From the NCBI RefSeq assembly GCF_900215245.1, contig NZ_LT907842.1, positions 806,001-870,000 on the forward strand: a DNA stretch of 64,000 bases, in the 5' to 3' direction. Numbering within the stretch: the stretch's first letter is position 1; each line of letters begins with the position of its first letter. The notes under the pieces were generated by a model. The model did not search any database and had not been told where the DNA came from. It saw only the letters and a program-made list of their open reading frames with translations. The DNA comes from Pseudomonas fluorescens (GTDB taxonomy: Bacteria > Pseudomonadota > Gammaproteobacteria > Pseudomonadales > Pseudomonadaceae). A program made the translations under genes and the position numbers. This document shows positions 55,691 through 64,000 of this stretch, piece by piece.

Positions 55691-56293
55691 ATGTTGAAAA
55701 TCGTCCACCTGCTAACGGGCGTTGCAGCTTTGCTGCTGTCCTTTATACCGAGCTTGCAACAGGGAAGCCCTCCCTACCTGGAACAACACGACGCTCTGTA
55801 CCTGGCCTTGTTCGGCCTTCTTAACCTGACGCTGGTACCGGTAATCCCTTACTGGAACAAAGGCACGCGTCATCAACTGCAAAACCTGGTCAGTGCGTTG
55901 CTGGTGCTGACCGTTGTCGTTCAAACCCTCACCCTCCTGGCACCGATGCCTGAAGTAGGCGGCCACCCAGCCATACTGCTCAGCCTGGTGATTGCTGTGG
56001 TCGCCATCGTTCTTCACCTGGCCATCAGCTTCTACCGTTCGTCCCCCGCCGCCGCGTCGCAAAGCTACGACATGACCAACCGGGATACCGGGACCGTCAA
56101 GTGGTTCAACACCTCTAAAGGCTTCGGCTTTATTTCCCGCGATTCGGGCGACGATATCTTCGTCCACTTCCGGGCTATCCGTGGCGAAGGCCATCGCGTC
56201 CTGGTCGAAGGCCAGCGCGTGGAATTCTCCGTCATGAACCGCGACAAAGGCCTGCAGGCCGAAGACGTGATCGCGGCATTGCCGCGTCGCTGA
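55691..56293 (+). CDS. Membrane-anchored cold-shock domain protein
   Basis: A 200-residue fusion. Residues 1-120 hold about four hydrophobic helices ([18 protein letters not shown] and others), and residues 131-198 hold a cold-shock domain with intact RNP1 ([12 protein letters not shown]) and RNP2 (DIFVHFRAI). The domain should face the cytoplasm and bind single-stranded RNA/DNA near the membrane. An equivalent (PA0961) sits beside dps in P. aeruginosa, so the fusion is conserved in the genus. The role is unknown: membrane-linked RNA handling or low-temperature control are possibilities. Confidence 0.88.
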   Translation: MLKIVHLLTGVAALLLSFIPSLQQGSPPYLEQHDALYLALFGLLNLTLVPVIPYWNKGTRHQLQNLVSALLVLTVVVQTLTLLAPMPEVGGHPAILLSLVIAVVAIVLHLAISFYRSSPAAASQSYDMTNRDTGTVKWFNTSKGFGFISRDSGDDIFVHFRAIRGEGHRVLVEGQRVEFSVMNRDKGLQAEDVIAALPRR

Positions 56294-56308
56294 TTCCCAC
56301 CCGCAGCG

Positions 56309-56352
56309 CAAAAAAAACCGCGATCCAGCTTGGCTGGGTCGCGGTTTTTTAT
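56309..56352. terminator. Bidirectional terminator between convergent genes
   Basis: AAAACCGCGATCCAGC pairs with GCTGGGTCGCGGTTTT (one G-T pair), with A and T runs outside. It serves the cold-shock gene and slyX. Confidence 0.9.
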
Positions 56353-56362
56353 TGCGTGCTCA

Positions 56363-56569
56363 TTAATAGTGAGGCGGTGGGGCCTCTTCTTCGGATGACT
56401 CGAACTGGCCACCCATTTCTTCCTGGCGTTTGAGCAGCGCCATCATCTGCAGTTGCAGCCGTTCAACCGCACGCTGCTGGGCGACGAGGATGCCATTGAG
56501 GGTATCGATGGTGTCGTCCTGAAAGGCCAGACGGCTTTCCAGGTCGGTGACGCGTTCTTGCAGGTCCAT
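56363..56569 (-). CDS. slyX: SlyX family protein
   Basis: A 68-residue coiled-coil protein ([23 protein letters not shown]) ending in the typical PPHY. SlyX is a small conserved protein of unknown function. It starts three bases after the HIT gene stop, so they share a transcript. The order HIT-slyX matches PA0959-PA0960. Confidence 0.93.
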   Translation of the reverse strand: MDLQERVTDLESRLAFQDDTIDTLNGILVAQQRAVERLQLQMMALLKRQEEMGGQFESSEEEAPPPHY

Positions 56570-56572
56570 GAT

Positions 56573-56998
56573 TCAGTCCTGGGTAAAGATGAAGCCGGCA
56601 GGCAATAACACGCGCAGTCGGCTGCGGATCGCCGCCACTTGCTCCTCGGTATAAGGCTGGGCCGGGTGTTTGCCCCAGACCGGTGCGGGCCAGGCAGCGT
56701 CATCCCGTTTGCGCACGATCACATGCACATGCAGCTGGCTGACAACGTTACCCAAAGCGCCAATGTTCATCTTGTCGGCCACGAAGCCTTCATTAAGCAG
56801 TTGCGCCAAGGCCGTCGTTTCTTTCCACAGTGTTTGTTGATCTGCGACATCCAGTTGAAACACTTCACTGATACCCTTGATGCGCGGCACCAGGATAAAC
56901 CAGGGGTAGTTCGAGTCGTTGGACAGCAGCAGGCGACAGAGCGGAAAGTCCCCAATGGCCAGTGTGTCTTGTTGCAGGCGTTGATCTAAGGCGAACAC
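56573..56998 (-). CDS. HIT-domain hydrolase
   Basis: A 141-residue histidine-triad protein. The active-site strand is NVVSQLHVHVIVR (about residues 85-97), which has two of the three usual His with Gln at the first. Such enzymes split nucleotide-phosphate bonds; the real substrate here is unknown. It lies next to slyX on the minus strand. Confidence 0.9.
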   Translation of the reverse strand: MFALDQRLQQDTLAIGDFPLCRLLLSNDSNYPWFILVPRIKGISEVFQLDVADQQTLWKETTALAQLLNEGFVADKMNIGALGNVVSQLHVHVIVRKRDDAAWPAPVWGKHPAQPYTEEQVAAIRSRLRVLLPAGFIFTQD

Positions 56999-57741
56999 GC
57001 GGGCACTCCGTTCGGCAGGTCGATATCAGGTGCCCAGCATACCTTTGAATGCGTGAGGCTTCACGGCCAATGCAGGGGAGCCGTGAGGCAACCGGATAAA
57101 AAAGCTGCACCTTTTCGAGGCAGCCGAATATTTGAGCTACGCTGATTCGGGCCTGAACGGGATGCACCAAAATGACCCACCTGTGCTTCAAAGAGATCCG
57201 CCAACTACCCACTCAAGGGGGTGAACCGGTAACGTTTTACCCTGGCACAGGTTTTGTGTACCACCCCACAGGTGACACACCCGGGCGTCAAGCCCAAAGT
57301 AAACGACGTAAGAAGCCCGTGCTTATGCGGTTTTTACACTGCCGTAACGGTTTTCACGAAAAAATGACATTCGGTTACCGCTTTGTGCACGCTTGTTGCA
57401 TTAACACTCGTATAGTCGACAAGGGCACCCGCCTGGAAGCAGGTGTTTCGCGATAAAAAACAGCAGCGTTTGAGTGCGCACCAAGGACGACTTCAAACTT
57501 CGAAAGCGGTCTGAAAACAGCACTTAAGTTGTCAGCCCTGTTACATCGGGCTGTGAATTTGCGACATGGAACTAGCAATTTACGACAGCCTCGTAAAGAA
57601 GCTGAAAGGATAGATGGGTAAGTATCGTCAATAGGGTCTGCGTGATATAACTTTGCGCCGACACAAAAAAGAAAGAGCCGCCCAGATAAAAATACAGGTG
57701 GGACGGCAGTACTCTTCCTAAAACCAAAGGAGCAAATCACG
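56999..57741 (+). other. Long region upstream of the OprD-type porin gene
   Basis: 743 bases between the HIT gene and the porin. A 94-codon frame at 57172-57456 has no family likeness and no ribosome site, so I do not call it. A -10-like TATAGT lies at 57410-57415, which would give a leader of about 325 bases. A 14-base dyad GGTAACGTTTTACC is near 57228. OprD genes in pseudomonads often have long regulated upstream regions; I could not place CRP or ArgR sites. Confidence 0.45.
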
Positions 57742-59040
57742 ATGCGCGTGATGAAGTGGAGCATGATCGCCCTGGCTGTTTCAGCAGGCACCTCGCAATA
57801 CGCAATGGCGTCCGCACAAGACGACGCCAAGGGTTTTGTTGAAGACAGCACTTTCAGCATCAACACCCGGTTGCTGTATTTCAGCCGTGACAAGCGCAAC
57901 AACGACACCGGCCAAAGCCGCAGCGAAGAAACCGGTCTGGGCTTCAACGGCCTGTACCAATCCGGCTTTACCCAAGGCACCGTTGGTTTCGGTGTTGATG
58001 CCATTGGCCTGCTGGGCGTCAAGCTCGACAGCGGCAAGGGCCGCGCCGGTACCGGTCTGTTCCCTACCGGTTCTGACGGTCGCTCGGAAGACGACTACTC
58101 CAAAGGCGGCGCTGCGGTTAAGTTCCGTATTTCCAACACTGTGCTGAAAGTCGGTGATCAATACACCACCGCACCGGTGTTCGCCTCCGATGACAGCCGT
58201 CTGCTTCCAGAGCTGCCGCAAGGCTTCTCGCTGACCAGCAACGAAATCAAAGACCTGAAACTTGAGGCCGGTCACTTCACCTCGATCGTTGCCCAGGATC
58301 ACACCTACAAAGACAGTATCAGCAGCTCCGAACCCAACACCGGTCGCGGCCTGAGAGCGGCTAACTTCGTGGGCGGCGTTTACGCCTGGACCCCAGAGCT
58401 CACCACTAGCCTCTACTACTCGAAAGTCGAAGACTATTGGAAGAAACTCTACGCCAACGTGAACTGGACCCACGCGCTTACCGACAACCAGTCGGTCGCC
58501 GTAGACTTCAACATCTACGACACCAAAAGCGATGGCGCCGGTCTGCAACGTGCTGAAAAAGACAACACCACCAAGCTCGACAACCGTGCTTACAGCTTGC
58601 AAGGCGCGTACACCGTCGACGCTCACACCTTTACCCTGGCCTACCAGAAGGTTAGCGGTGATGGCGACTACGGCTACGGCGTAGACGGCGGCGGTTCGAT
58701 CTTCCTGGCTAACTCCGTTGCACGTTCCGACTTCAACGCCGAGGGTGAAAAATCCTGGCAAGCTCGCTACGACCTGAACATGGCCAAATTCGGCATTCCA
58801 GGCCTGAGCTTCATGACCCGCTATGTGACTGGCAGCGGCGCCGACAACGGCACCACGACCAATGCCAAAGAATGGGAACGTGATATCGAAGCCAAATACG
58901 TGATCCAGAGCGGCCCAGCGAAAGACCTGAGCCTGCGCGTACGTCAAGCGACCTATCGTTCGTCTGACGGCGTGTACTACGGTTCGGCGTCTATCGACGA
59001 ACTGCGTCTGATCGCGCAATACCCGCTGAACATCTTGTAA
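57742..59040 (+). CDS. OprD-family outer-membrane porin
   Basis: A 432-residue protein with signal peptide (to about YAMA), then a barrel opening GFVEDSTFSINTRLLYFSRD and an RAANFVGGVYAWTPELTTSLYY segment typical of the OprD/Occ family, 18 strands. These porins import basic amino acids, dipeptides or aromatic acids (OccD and OccK types). Position next to slyX matches PA0958 (oprD, OccD1), so basic amino acid uptake is likely, but paralogues are many and the sequence alone cannot choose. Good ribosome site AAAGGAG before ATG 57742. Confidence 0.88.
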   Translation: MRVMKWSMIALAVSAGTSQYAMASAQDDAKGFVEDSTFSINTRLLYFSRDKRNNDTGQSRSEETGLGFNGLYQSGFTQGTVGFGVDAIGLLGVKLDSGKGRAGTGLFPTGSDGRSEDDYSKGGAAVKFRISNTVLKVGDQYTTAPVFASDDSRLLPELPQGFSLTSNEIKDLKLEAGHFTSIVAQDHTYKDSISSSEPNTGRGLRAANFVGGVYAWTPELTTSLYYSKVEDYWKKLYANVNWTHALTDNQSVAVDFNIYDTKSDGAGLQRAEKDNTTKLDNRAYSLQGAYTVDAHTFTLAYQKVSGDGDYGYGVDGGGSIFLANSVARSDFNAEGEKSWQARYDLNMAKFGIPGLSFMTRYVTGSGADNGTTTNAKEWERDIEAKYVIQSGPAKDLSLRVRQATYRSSDGVYYGSASIDELRLIAQYPLNIL

Positions 59041-59065
59041 TCGCCAGTTTGATTACAACGATGAG

Positions 59066-59124
59066 TTAAGGCTTCGGCCTTAAATAAAAAGCCGCTCCCT
59101 TGCATGCAAAGGAGCGGCTTTTTT
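59066..59124 (+). terminator. Tandem hairpin terminator after the porin gene
   Basis: First a TTAAGGC-TTCG-GCCTTAA tetraloop hairpin (59066-59083), then AAAAAGCCGCTCC paired with GGAGCGGCTTTTT (59086-59124) with a long T run. The second also serves as a bidirectional end for mscS. Confidence 0.85.
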
Positions 59125-59230
59125 ATTGCAGTTTTATTTCAATGACGAAATAACTAGCAAGCTAACTAACGAGATTAAATGCTTGCATCGAACCTGACCT
59201 GTCGGCCAAGTTCGACGCCCCGCCACTTAG

Positions 59231-60073
59231 TTATTTCGCAACCGGTTCCTGCATCACGCGAATCACTCGCTGCGGGAACGGAATATCAATTCCCGCGCCT
59301 TTCAGGCGGTCACGCGCCAGTTCATTCAGCATGAACATAACGTCCCAGTAATCAGCCGTCTTGGTCCAGCAACGCAAAGACACGGTGATCGAGCTATCGC
59401 CCAGGGTCGACACCACGGCGACAGCCGCCGGGTCAGCCAGCACACGTGGGTCTTTCGCCAGTTCCAGCAGCACTTCACGGGCTTTCTGCAGGTCAGCTTC
59501 ATAGTCGACACCCACGTCGAACACCACCTTACGGGTCGGCTGACGGTTGGTGTTGGTGATGATGCCGTTTGAGAGGATGCCGTTTGGCACGATCACGGTT
59601 TTGTTGTCACCGGTACGCAACACGGTATGGAAGATCTGGATGCTGTCGACGGTACCGGAAGTGCCCTGGGCTTCAATCCAGTCACCGATGCGGAACGGAC
59701 GGAACAACAGAATCAGTACGCCGCCGGCGAAGTTGGTCAGGCTGCCTTGCAGTGCCATGCCGATGGCAAAGCCTGCCGCTGCGATCGCCGCAACGAACGA
59801 CGTGGTCTCCACCCCGATCATCGACGCCACGCTGATTACCAGCATGATCTTGAGCACGATGTTCACAATGCTGGTAACAAAGCTCTGAAGCGCCAGGTCT
59901 GCGTTACGCATGGCCAACAGACGACCCATCTTATGGGTCAGTTTATTGATCAACCACCAGCCGATGGCCAGGGTGACCACCGCCAGCAGTACCCGGCTGC
60001 CGTATTCCATAATCATCGGGATCCAGGTCTGCGAGGCCTTGACCAGGTGATCCACTTCAGCGTTTAAATCCAT
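59231..60073 (-). CDS. mscS: Small-conductance mechanosensitive channel MscS
   Basis: A 280-residue channel with three membrane helices (about 22-130). The pore helix has the Gly/Ala pattern (FAGGVLILLFRPFRIGDWIE), followed by the cytoplasmic vestibule domain. It opens under membrane tension to release solutes. The length equals that of E. coli MscS. It starts at ATG 60073 downstream of yajQ. Confidence 0.94.
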   Translation of the reverse strand: MDLNAEVDHLVKASQTWIPMIMEYGSRVLLAVVTLAIGWWLINKLTHKMGRLLAMRNADLALQSFVTSIVNIVLKIMLVISVASMIGVETTSFVAAIAAAGFAIGMALQGSLTNFAGGVLILLFRPFRIGDWIEAQGTSGTVDSIQIFHTVLRTGDNKTVIVPNGILSNGIITNTNRQPTRKVVFDVGVDYEADLQKAREVLLELAKDPRVLADPAAVAVVSTLGDSSITVSLRCWTKTADYWDVMFMLNELARDRLKGAGIDIPFPQRVIRVMQEPVAK

Positions 60074-60111
60074 CTATCTTCTCCTGTTGCGCGGATGTGC
60101 GGCTTTATTGA

Positions 60112-60146
60112 CTGCCTAAAAACGCAAATGAGCCCCGTAGGGCTCA
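60112..60146 (-). terminator. Terminator after yajQ
   Basis: On the minus strand TGAGCCC pairs with GGGCTCA around a four-base loop and is followed by TTTGCGTTTTT, about 60 bases beyond the yajQ stop. Confidence 0.7.
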
Positions 60147-60209
60147 AGTGTAGGCACAGAGTCTGGGGCGTGGGACGTCAAAAACGCCCACAGGTTCCCC
60201 AAAGTGCCA

Positions 60210-60695
60210 TCAGTCGCGGAAGTTATTGAACTGCAGCGGCATGTCGAAGGTCTTCGCGCGCAGGGCAGCAATTGCCTCCTGCAAATCATCACGCTTCTTG
60301 CCAGTGATGCGAACCTGCTCACCCTGGATGGCGGCCTGGACTTTCAGCTTGGCATCCTTGACATGGGCAACGATCTTCTTCGCCAGCTCTTTGTCGATAC
60401 CTTCCTTGAGGACCGCTTCCTGCTTCATCAGCTTGCCGGACGCGTAGGCCTCTTTGATTTCAAGGCATTGCGCATCAATCTTGCGCTTGACCAAAGACAG
60501 CTTCAGGATCTCGATCATCGCTTCCAGCTGGAAATCGGCTTCAGCGGTCAGGTTGACGGTCAGTTCCTTTTCCTTGAATTCGAAGCTGCCCTTGCCTTTC
60601 AAGTCATAGCGACGGTCCAGTTCCTTGACGGCGTTCTCGACGGCGTTGGTGACTTCGTGTTTGTCCAGTTCGGATACCACGTCGAACGAAGGCAT
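60210..60695 (-). CDS. yajQ: YajQ-family cyclic-di-GMP-binding protein
   Basis: A 161-residue protein ([20 protein letters not shown] start) of the YajQ family: two ferredoxin-like domains. Members in Xanthomonas and Pseudomonas bind cyclic di-GMP and pair with transcription factors. The N- and C-terminal motifs are full length. It is divergent from the ketopantoate reductase gene. Confidence 0.94.
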   Translation of the reverse strand: MPSFDVVSELDKHEVTNAVENAVKELDRRYDLKGKGSFEFKEKELTVNLTAEADFQLEAMIEILKLSLVKRKIDAQCLEIKEAYASGKLMKQEAVLKEGIDKELAKKIVAHVKDAKLKVQAAIQGEQVRITGKKRDDLQEAIAALRAKTFDMPLQFNNFRD

Positions 60696-60713
60696 GTCAT
60701 TTCTCCAATATAA

Positions 60714-61736
<1,023 letters not shown>

Positions 61737-61782
61737 GGCACGCGCTACCCTGCCTACCTGTCTATCACCTGGAAAAACCCTG

Positions 61783-63819
61783 ATGCCACTGCGCCAGCGT
61801 CTTGAAAACCTACCGGTAGGGCAGAAACTGCTGGCCGCCCTGCTGGTGCTATTGACCACGGTATTGCTGGTGGCCAACCTGACGTTTATCAGTGCCGCCT
61901 ATTGGATCTCCCAGGAAAGCATGGCGCCGCAGGCATTGCAGGCCATTGGTCGGCTGGTTTCCAGCCCGTCACTTGCCGCCGAAGCCCTTGAGTCGCCAGC
62001 CAAGGCCGACGCCCTGCTCAATGAGCTGACCAGCTATTCGCCGTTGCGCGCGGCGGCGCTGTACGACGGCGAGGGCACCCGCCTGGCGCAGATGCAACAC
62101 GGCAATCGCCTGCATCTGCCAGACAACTACCGGCAGATCGAGGCGTGGCGCCTGACCGAATTTCGCAGCAACCAGGTCATCACCCTGCCCCGCGCCGGCC
62201 AGCCCTCCGGGCATTTACTGCTGGTGGCCAGCAGTGAGCTGCCGGTGGCCTTCTATACCGGCACGCTGACCGCCAGCTTGGGCATTCTGATTTTCAGTGT
62301 GCTGCTCTGGCTGGTCATCGCTCGGCAGATCAAACGCCTGATCACGCGCCCAATCCATGAACTGGAAGAACTCTCGCGCCAGGTGACCCGCGAGGAGAAC
62401 TACGCCCTGCGCGCCGGACGCGGCAACCATGATGAAATCGGCAGCCTGGCCGAAGCGTTCAATACCATGTTGTCGCGTATCGAGGCTCGCGAGCAGCAGC
62501 TCAAACGCGCGCGCGATGACTCACAGGCTGCGTACGATCAGGCCCAAGGCCTGGCTGAGGAGACGCGTCACACCAACCGCAAGCTGGAACTCGAAGTGCA
62601 GGTTCGCAGCAAGATCGAGAAAAAACTCACCGGGTTCCAGAACTACCTCAACAGCATCATCGACTCGATGCCCTCGGCATTGATCGCGCTGGACGAACAG
62701 CTGTATGTCACCCAGTGGAACCAGGAAGCGACGGCCCTTTCCGGCACGCGCCTGGATGAAGCGTTGAATCAGCCGATCTTCCTCGCCTTCCAGCCGCTCA
62801 AGCCGTACCTGCCGCAAATCAAGGCGACGGTCGAGCAACACACGGTGGAACGCATTGAGCGCGTCACGTGGATCAAGGATGACGAGCCCAAGCATTACGC
62901 CCTGACCTTCTATCCATTGATGGGCGGCGCCGGGCGCGGCGTGGTCATTCGTATCGACGACATCACCCAGCGCTTGTCCCTGGAAGAAATGATGGTGCAG
63001 TCGGAAAAAATGCTCTCCGTCGGCGGCCTTGCCGCAGGCATGGCCCATGAGATCAACAACCCGCTGGGGGCTATCCTGCACAACGTGCAGAATATCCGCC
63101 GCCGCCTGTCTCCCGACCTGCCCAAAAACCTGGAGTACGCCGAACAGGCGGGCATCGAACTGGACACGGTCAACCAATACCTGCAAAGCCGCGAAGTACC
63201 GCAACTGCTCGACGGCATTCAGCAGGCAGGCGCCCGAGCGGCGAAAATCGTTACCCACATGCTCAGTTTCAGCCGCCGCAGTAATCGCCAGATGGCACCT
63301 TGCGATTTGCCGGCACTGATCGATCAGGCCGTGGAAATTGCCGGTAATGACTTCGACCTGACAATCGGCTTTGACTTCAAAGGCCAGGCGATCATTCGCC
63401 AGTTCGACCCGCAACTGGGCCCGGTTCCCGGCACTGCCAACGAACTCGAACAGGTGCTGCTCAACCTGCTCAAAAACGCCGCCCAGGCCATTCACCTGCG
63501 CGAAGACGACCGTGAGCCTGGGCGAATTATCCTGCGTACCCGCCTCAATCCGCCGTGGGCGGAGATCCAAGTGGAAGACAACGGCATCGGCATGAGCGAA
63601 AACGTGCGCAAACGCACGTTCGAGCCGTTTTTCACCACCAAGGAAATTGGCCAAGGCACCGGGCTTGGGCTGTCGGTGTCGTACTTCATCATTACCAACA
63701 ACCATAAGGGGCAGATGGAGGTGCACTCCACCCTCGGCCAGGGCACCTGCTTCACACTGCGCCTGCCTTTGGCCGGCAGCCAAATGCCACCCAATGAACT
63801 GACTCAACTGGAGCAATGA
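61783..63819 (+). CDS. Membrane sensor histidine kinase with HAMP and PAS domains
   Basis: A 678-residue kinase: membrane helix (about 14-46), periplasmic sensor (about 47-150), second helix (about 157-180), HAMP, coiled coil, PAS (about 285-400), dimerisation domain with His422 in [18 protein letters not shown], and ATPase with N box ([11 protein letters not shown]) and [12 protein letters not shown]. The HEINNPL type occurs in NtrB-like and DctB-like kinases, which often act with sigma54 activators. No regulator gene is adjacent within the window. It ends two bases before the cobalamin gene. Confidence 0.88.
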   Translation: MPLRQRLENLPVGQKLLAALLVLLTTVLLVANLTFISAAYWISQESMAPQALQAIGRLVSSPSLAAEALESPAKADALLNELTSYSPLRAAALYDGEGTRLAQMQHGNRLHLPDNYRQIEAWRLTEFRSNQVITLPRAGQPSGHLLLVASSELPVAFYTGTLTASLGILIFSVLLWLVIARQIKRLITRPIHELEELSRQVTREENYALRAGRGNHDEIGSLAEAFNTMLSRIEAREQQLKRARDDSQAAYDQAQGLAEETRHTNRKLELEVQVRSKIEKKLTGFQNYLNSIIDSMPSALIALDEQLYVTQWNQEATALSGTRLDEALNQPIFLAFQPLKPYLPQIKATVEQHTVERIERVTWIKDDEPKHYALTFYPLMGGAGRGVVIRIDDITQRLSLEEMMVQSEKMLSVGGLAAGMAHEINNPLGAILHNVQNIRRRLSPDLPKNLEYAEQAGIELDTVNQYLQSREVPQLLDGIQQAGARAAKIVTHMLSFSRRSNRQMAPCDLPALIDQAVEIAGNDFDLTIGFDFKGQAIIRQFDPQLGPVPGTANELEQVLLNLLKNAAQAIHLREDDREPGRIILRTRLNPPWAEIQVEDNGIGMSENVRKRTFEPFFTTKEIGQGTGLGLSVSYFIITNNHKGQMEVHSTLGQGTCFTLRLPLAGSQMPPNELTQLEQ

Positions 63820-63821
63820 CC

Positions 63822-64000
63822 ATGGGCTTTCGCCTGTCGAAGATCTACACCCGCACCGGCGACAACGGCGAGACGGGCCTCGGCGACGGCCGCCGCGTCC
63901 CCAAGGACCACCCTCGGGTGGAAGCGATTGGCGAGGTCGACACGCTGAACAGTCAGTTGGGTTTGCTGCTGGCCAACCTTGAAGAACAGAGCGGCAAGCA
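63822..64000 (+). CDS. PduO-type cob(I)alamin adenosyltransferase, 3' end outside window
   Basis: Only the first 59 residues are visible: [20 protein letters not shown] and [15 protein letters not shown] are the ATP-site motifs of the PduO-type family, which makes adenosylcobalamin from cob(I)alamin and ATP. It starts two bases after the kinase stop and may be co-transcribed with it. In some pseudomonads an equivalent is called cobO-like or yvqK; the symbol is left open. Confidence 0.88.
   Translation, partial: MGFRLSKIYTRTGDNGETGLGDGRRVPKDHPRVEAIGEVDTLNSQLGLLLANLEEQSGK

Noticed and set aside
57172..57456. 94-codon frame upstream of the porin gene
   Set aside because: No ribosome site, no recognisable motif and composition unlike a coding region; more likely leader or promoter DNA.

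Overview
The window looks like chromosome of a fluorescent Pseudomonas (P. fluorescens group). The evidence is gene content and order that match Pseudomonas neighbourhoods I know: arcDABC, gcsR-gcvHP-sdaA-gcvT, ruvCAB-ybgC-tolQRAB-pal-cpoB, and aspS-dps-csp-slyX-HIT-oprD. High GC and several inverted REP pairs (REPINs) built on GTGGGAGCGGGCTTGCTCGCGAA-type units also fit. Species cannot be fixed from the sequence alone.

Layout. (1) 1-7.2 kb: an RNase AM/PHP gene running off the edge, yciB, a YciI-like gene, a coiled-coil membrane protein, then a Cpx-like set in which the periplasmic CpxP/Spy-like gene lies between regulator and kinase; next a CoA-transferase and an AlkA-type glycosylase. (2) 7.2-14.4 kb: two arginine/ornithine antiporter genes in divergent orientation, one leading arcDABC (arginine deiminase fermentation) with an ANR-type box; a DUF5064 gene ends the cluster. 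(3) 14.5-22.4 kb: gcsR, a sigma54 activator with an ACT domain, then three 18-bp operator-like boxes, a -24/-12 promoter and gcvH-gcvP-sdaA-gcvT, which turn glycine and serine into one-carbon units and pyruvate. A glyA2 copy expected from P. aeruginosa is absent. (4) 22.4-24.8 kb: a cold-shock gene, an RDD protein and nadA.

(5) 25-41.5 kb is the accessory part: an uncharacterised 525-aa protein, a possible outer-membrane protein remnant, a soluble hybrid kinase, a two-partner secretion pair (tpsB-tpsA, with no C-terminal toxin or immunity gene), a second short-subunit pstSCAB phosphate transporter with a good Pho box, and a small AT-richer segment with one orphan gene. That segment is bracketed by two copies of the sequence that follows tRNA-Lys, so it looks like a small insertion at the tRNA end. 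(6) 41.5-64 kb returns to core genes: tRNA-Lys, queC-queE, the Tol-Pal cell-envelope operon, ruvCAB, yebC, aspS, a FmdB zinc ribbon, an RHH-type regulator, a Dps-family ferritin, a membrane-tethered cold-shock-domain protein, slyX, a HIT hydrolase, an OprD porin, mscS, yajQ, a ketopantoate reductase, a membrane sensor kinase and the start of a PduO-type cobalamin adenosyltransferase.

No CRISPR array, rRNA operon, transposase or prophage was seen. I found no clearly undescribed multi-gene system. The most promising leads are the tRNA-Lys insertion with its orphan gene, the toxin-less TpsA with a charged helical block beside the accessory Pst operon, the pstS-pstC hairpin that covers a translation start, and the membrane-tethered cold-shock domain protein.
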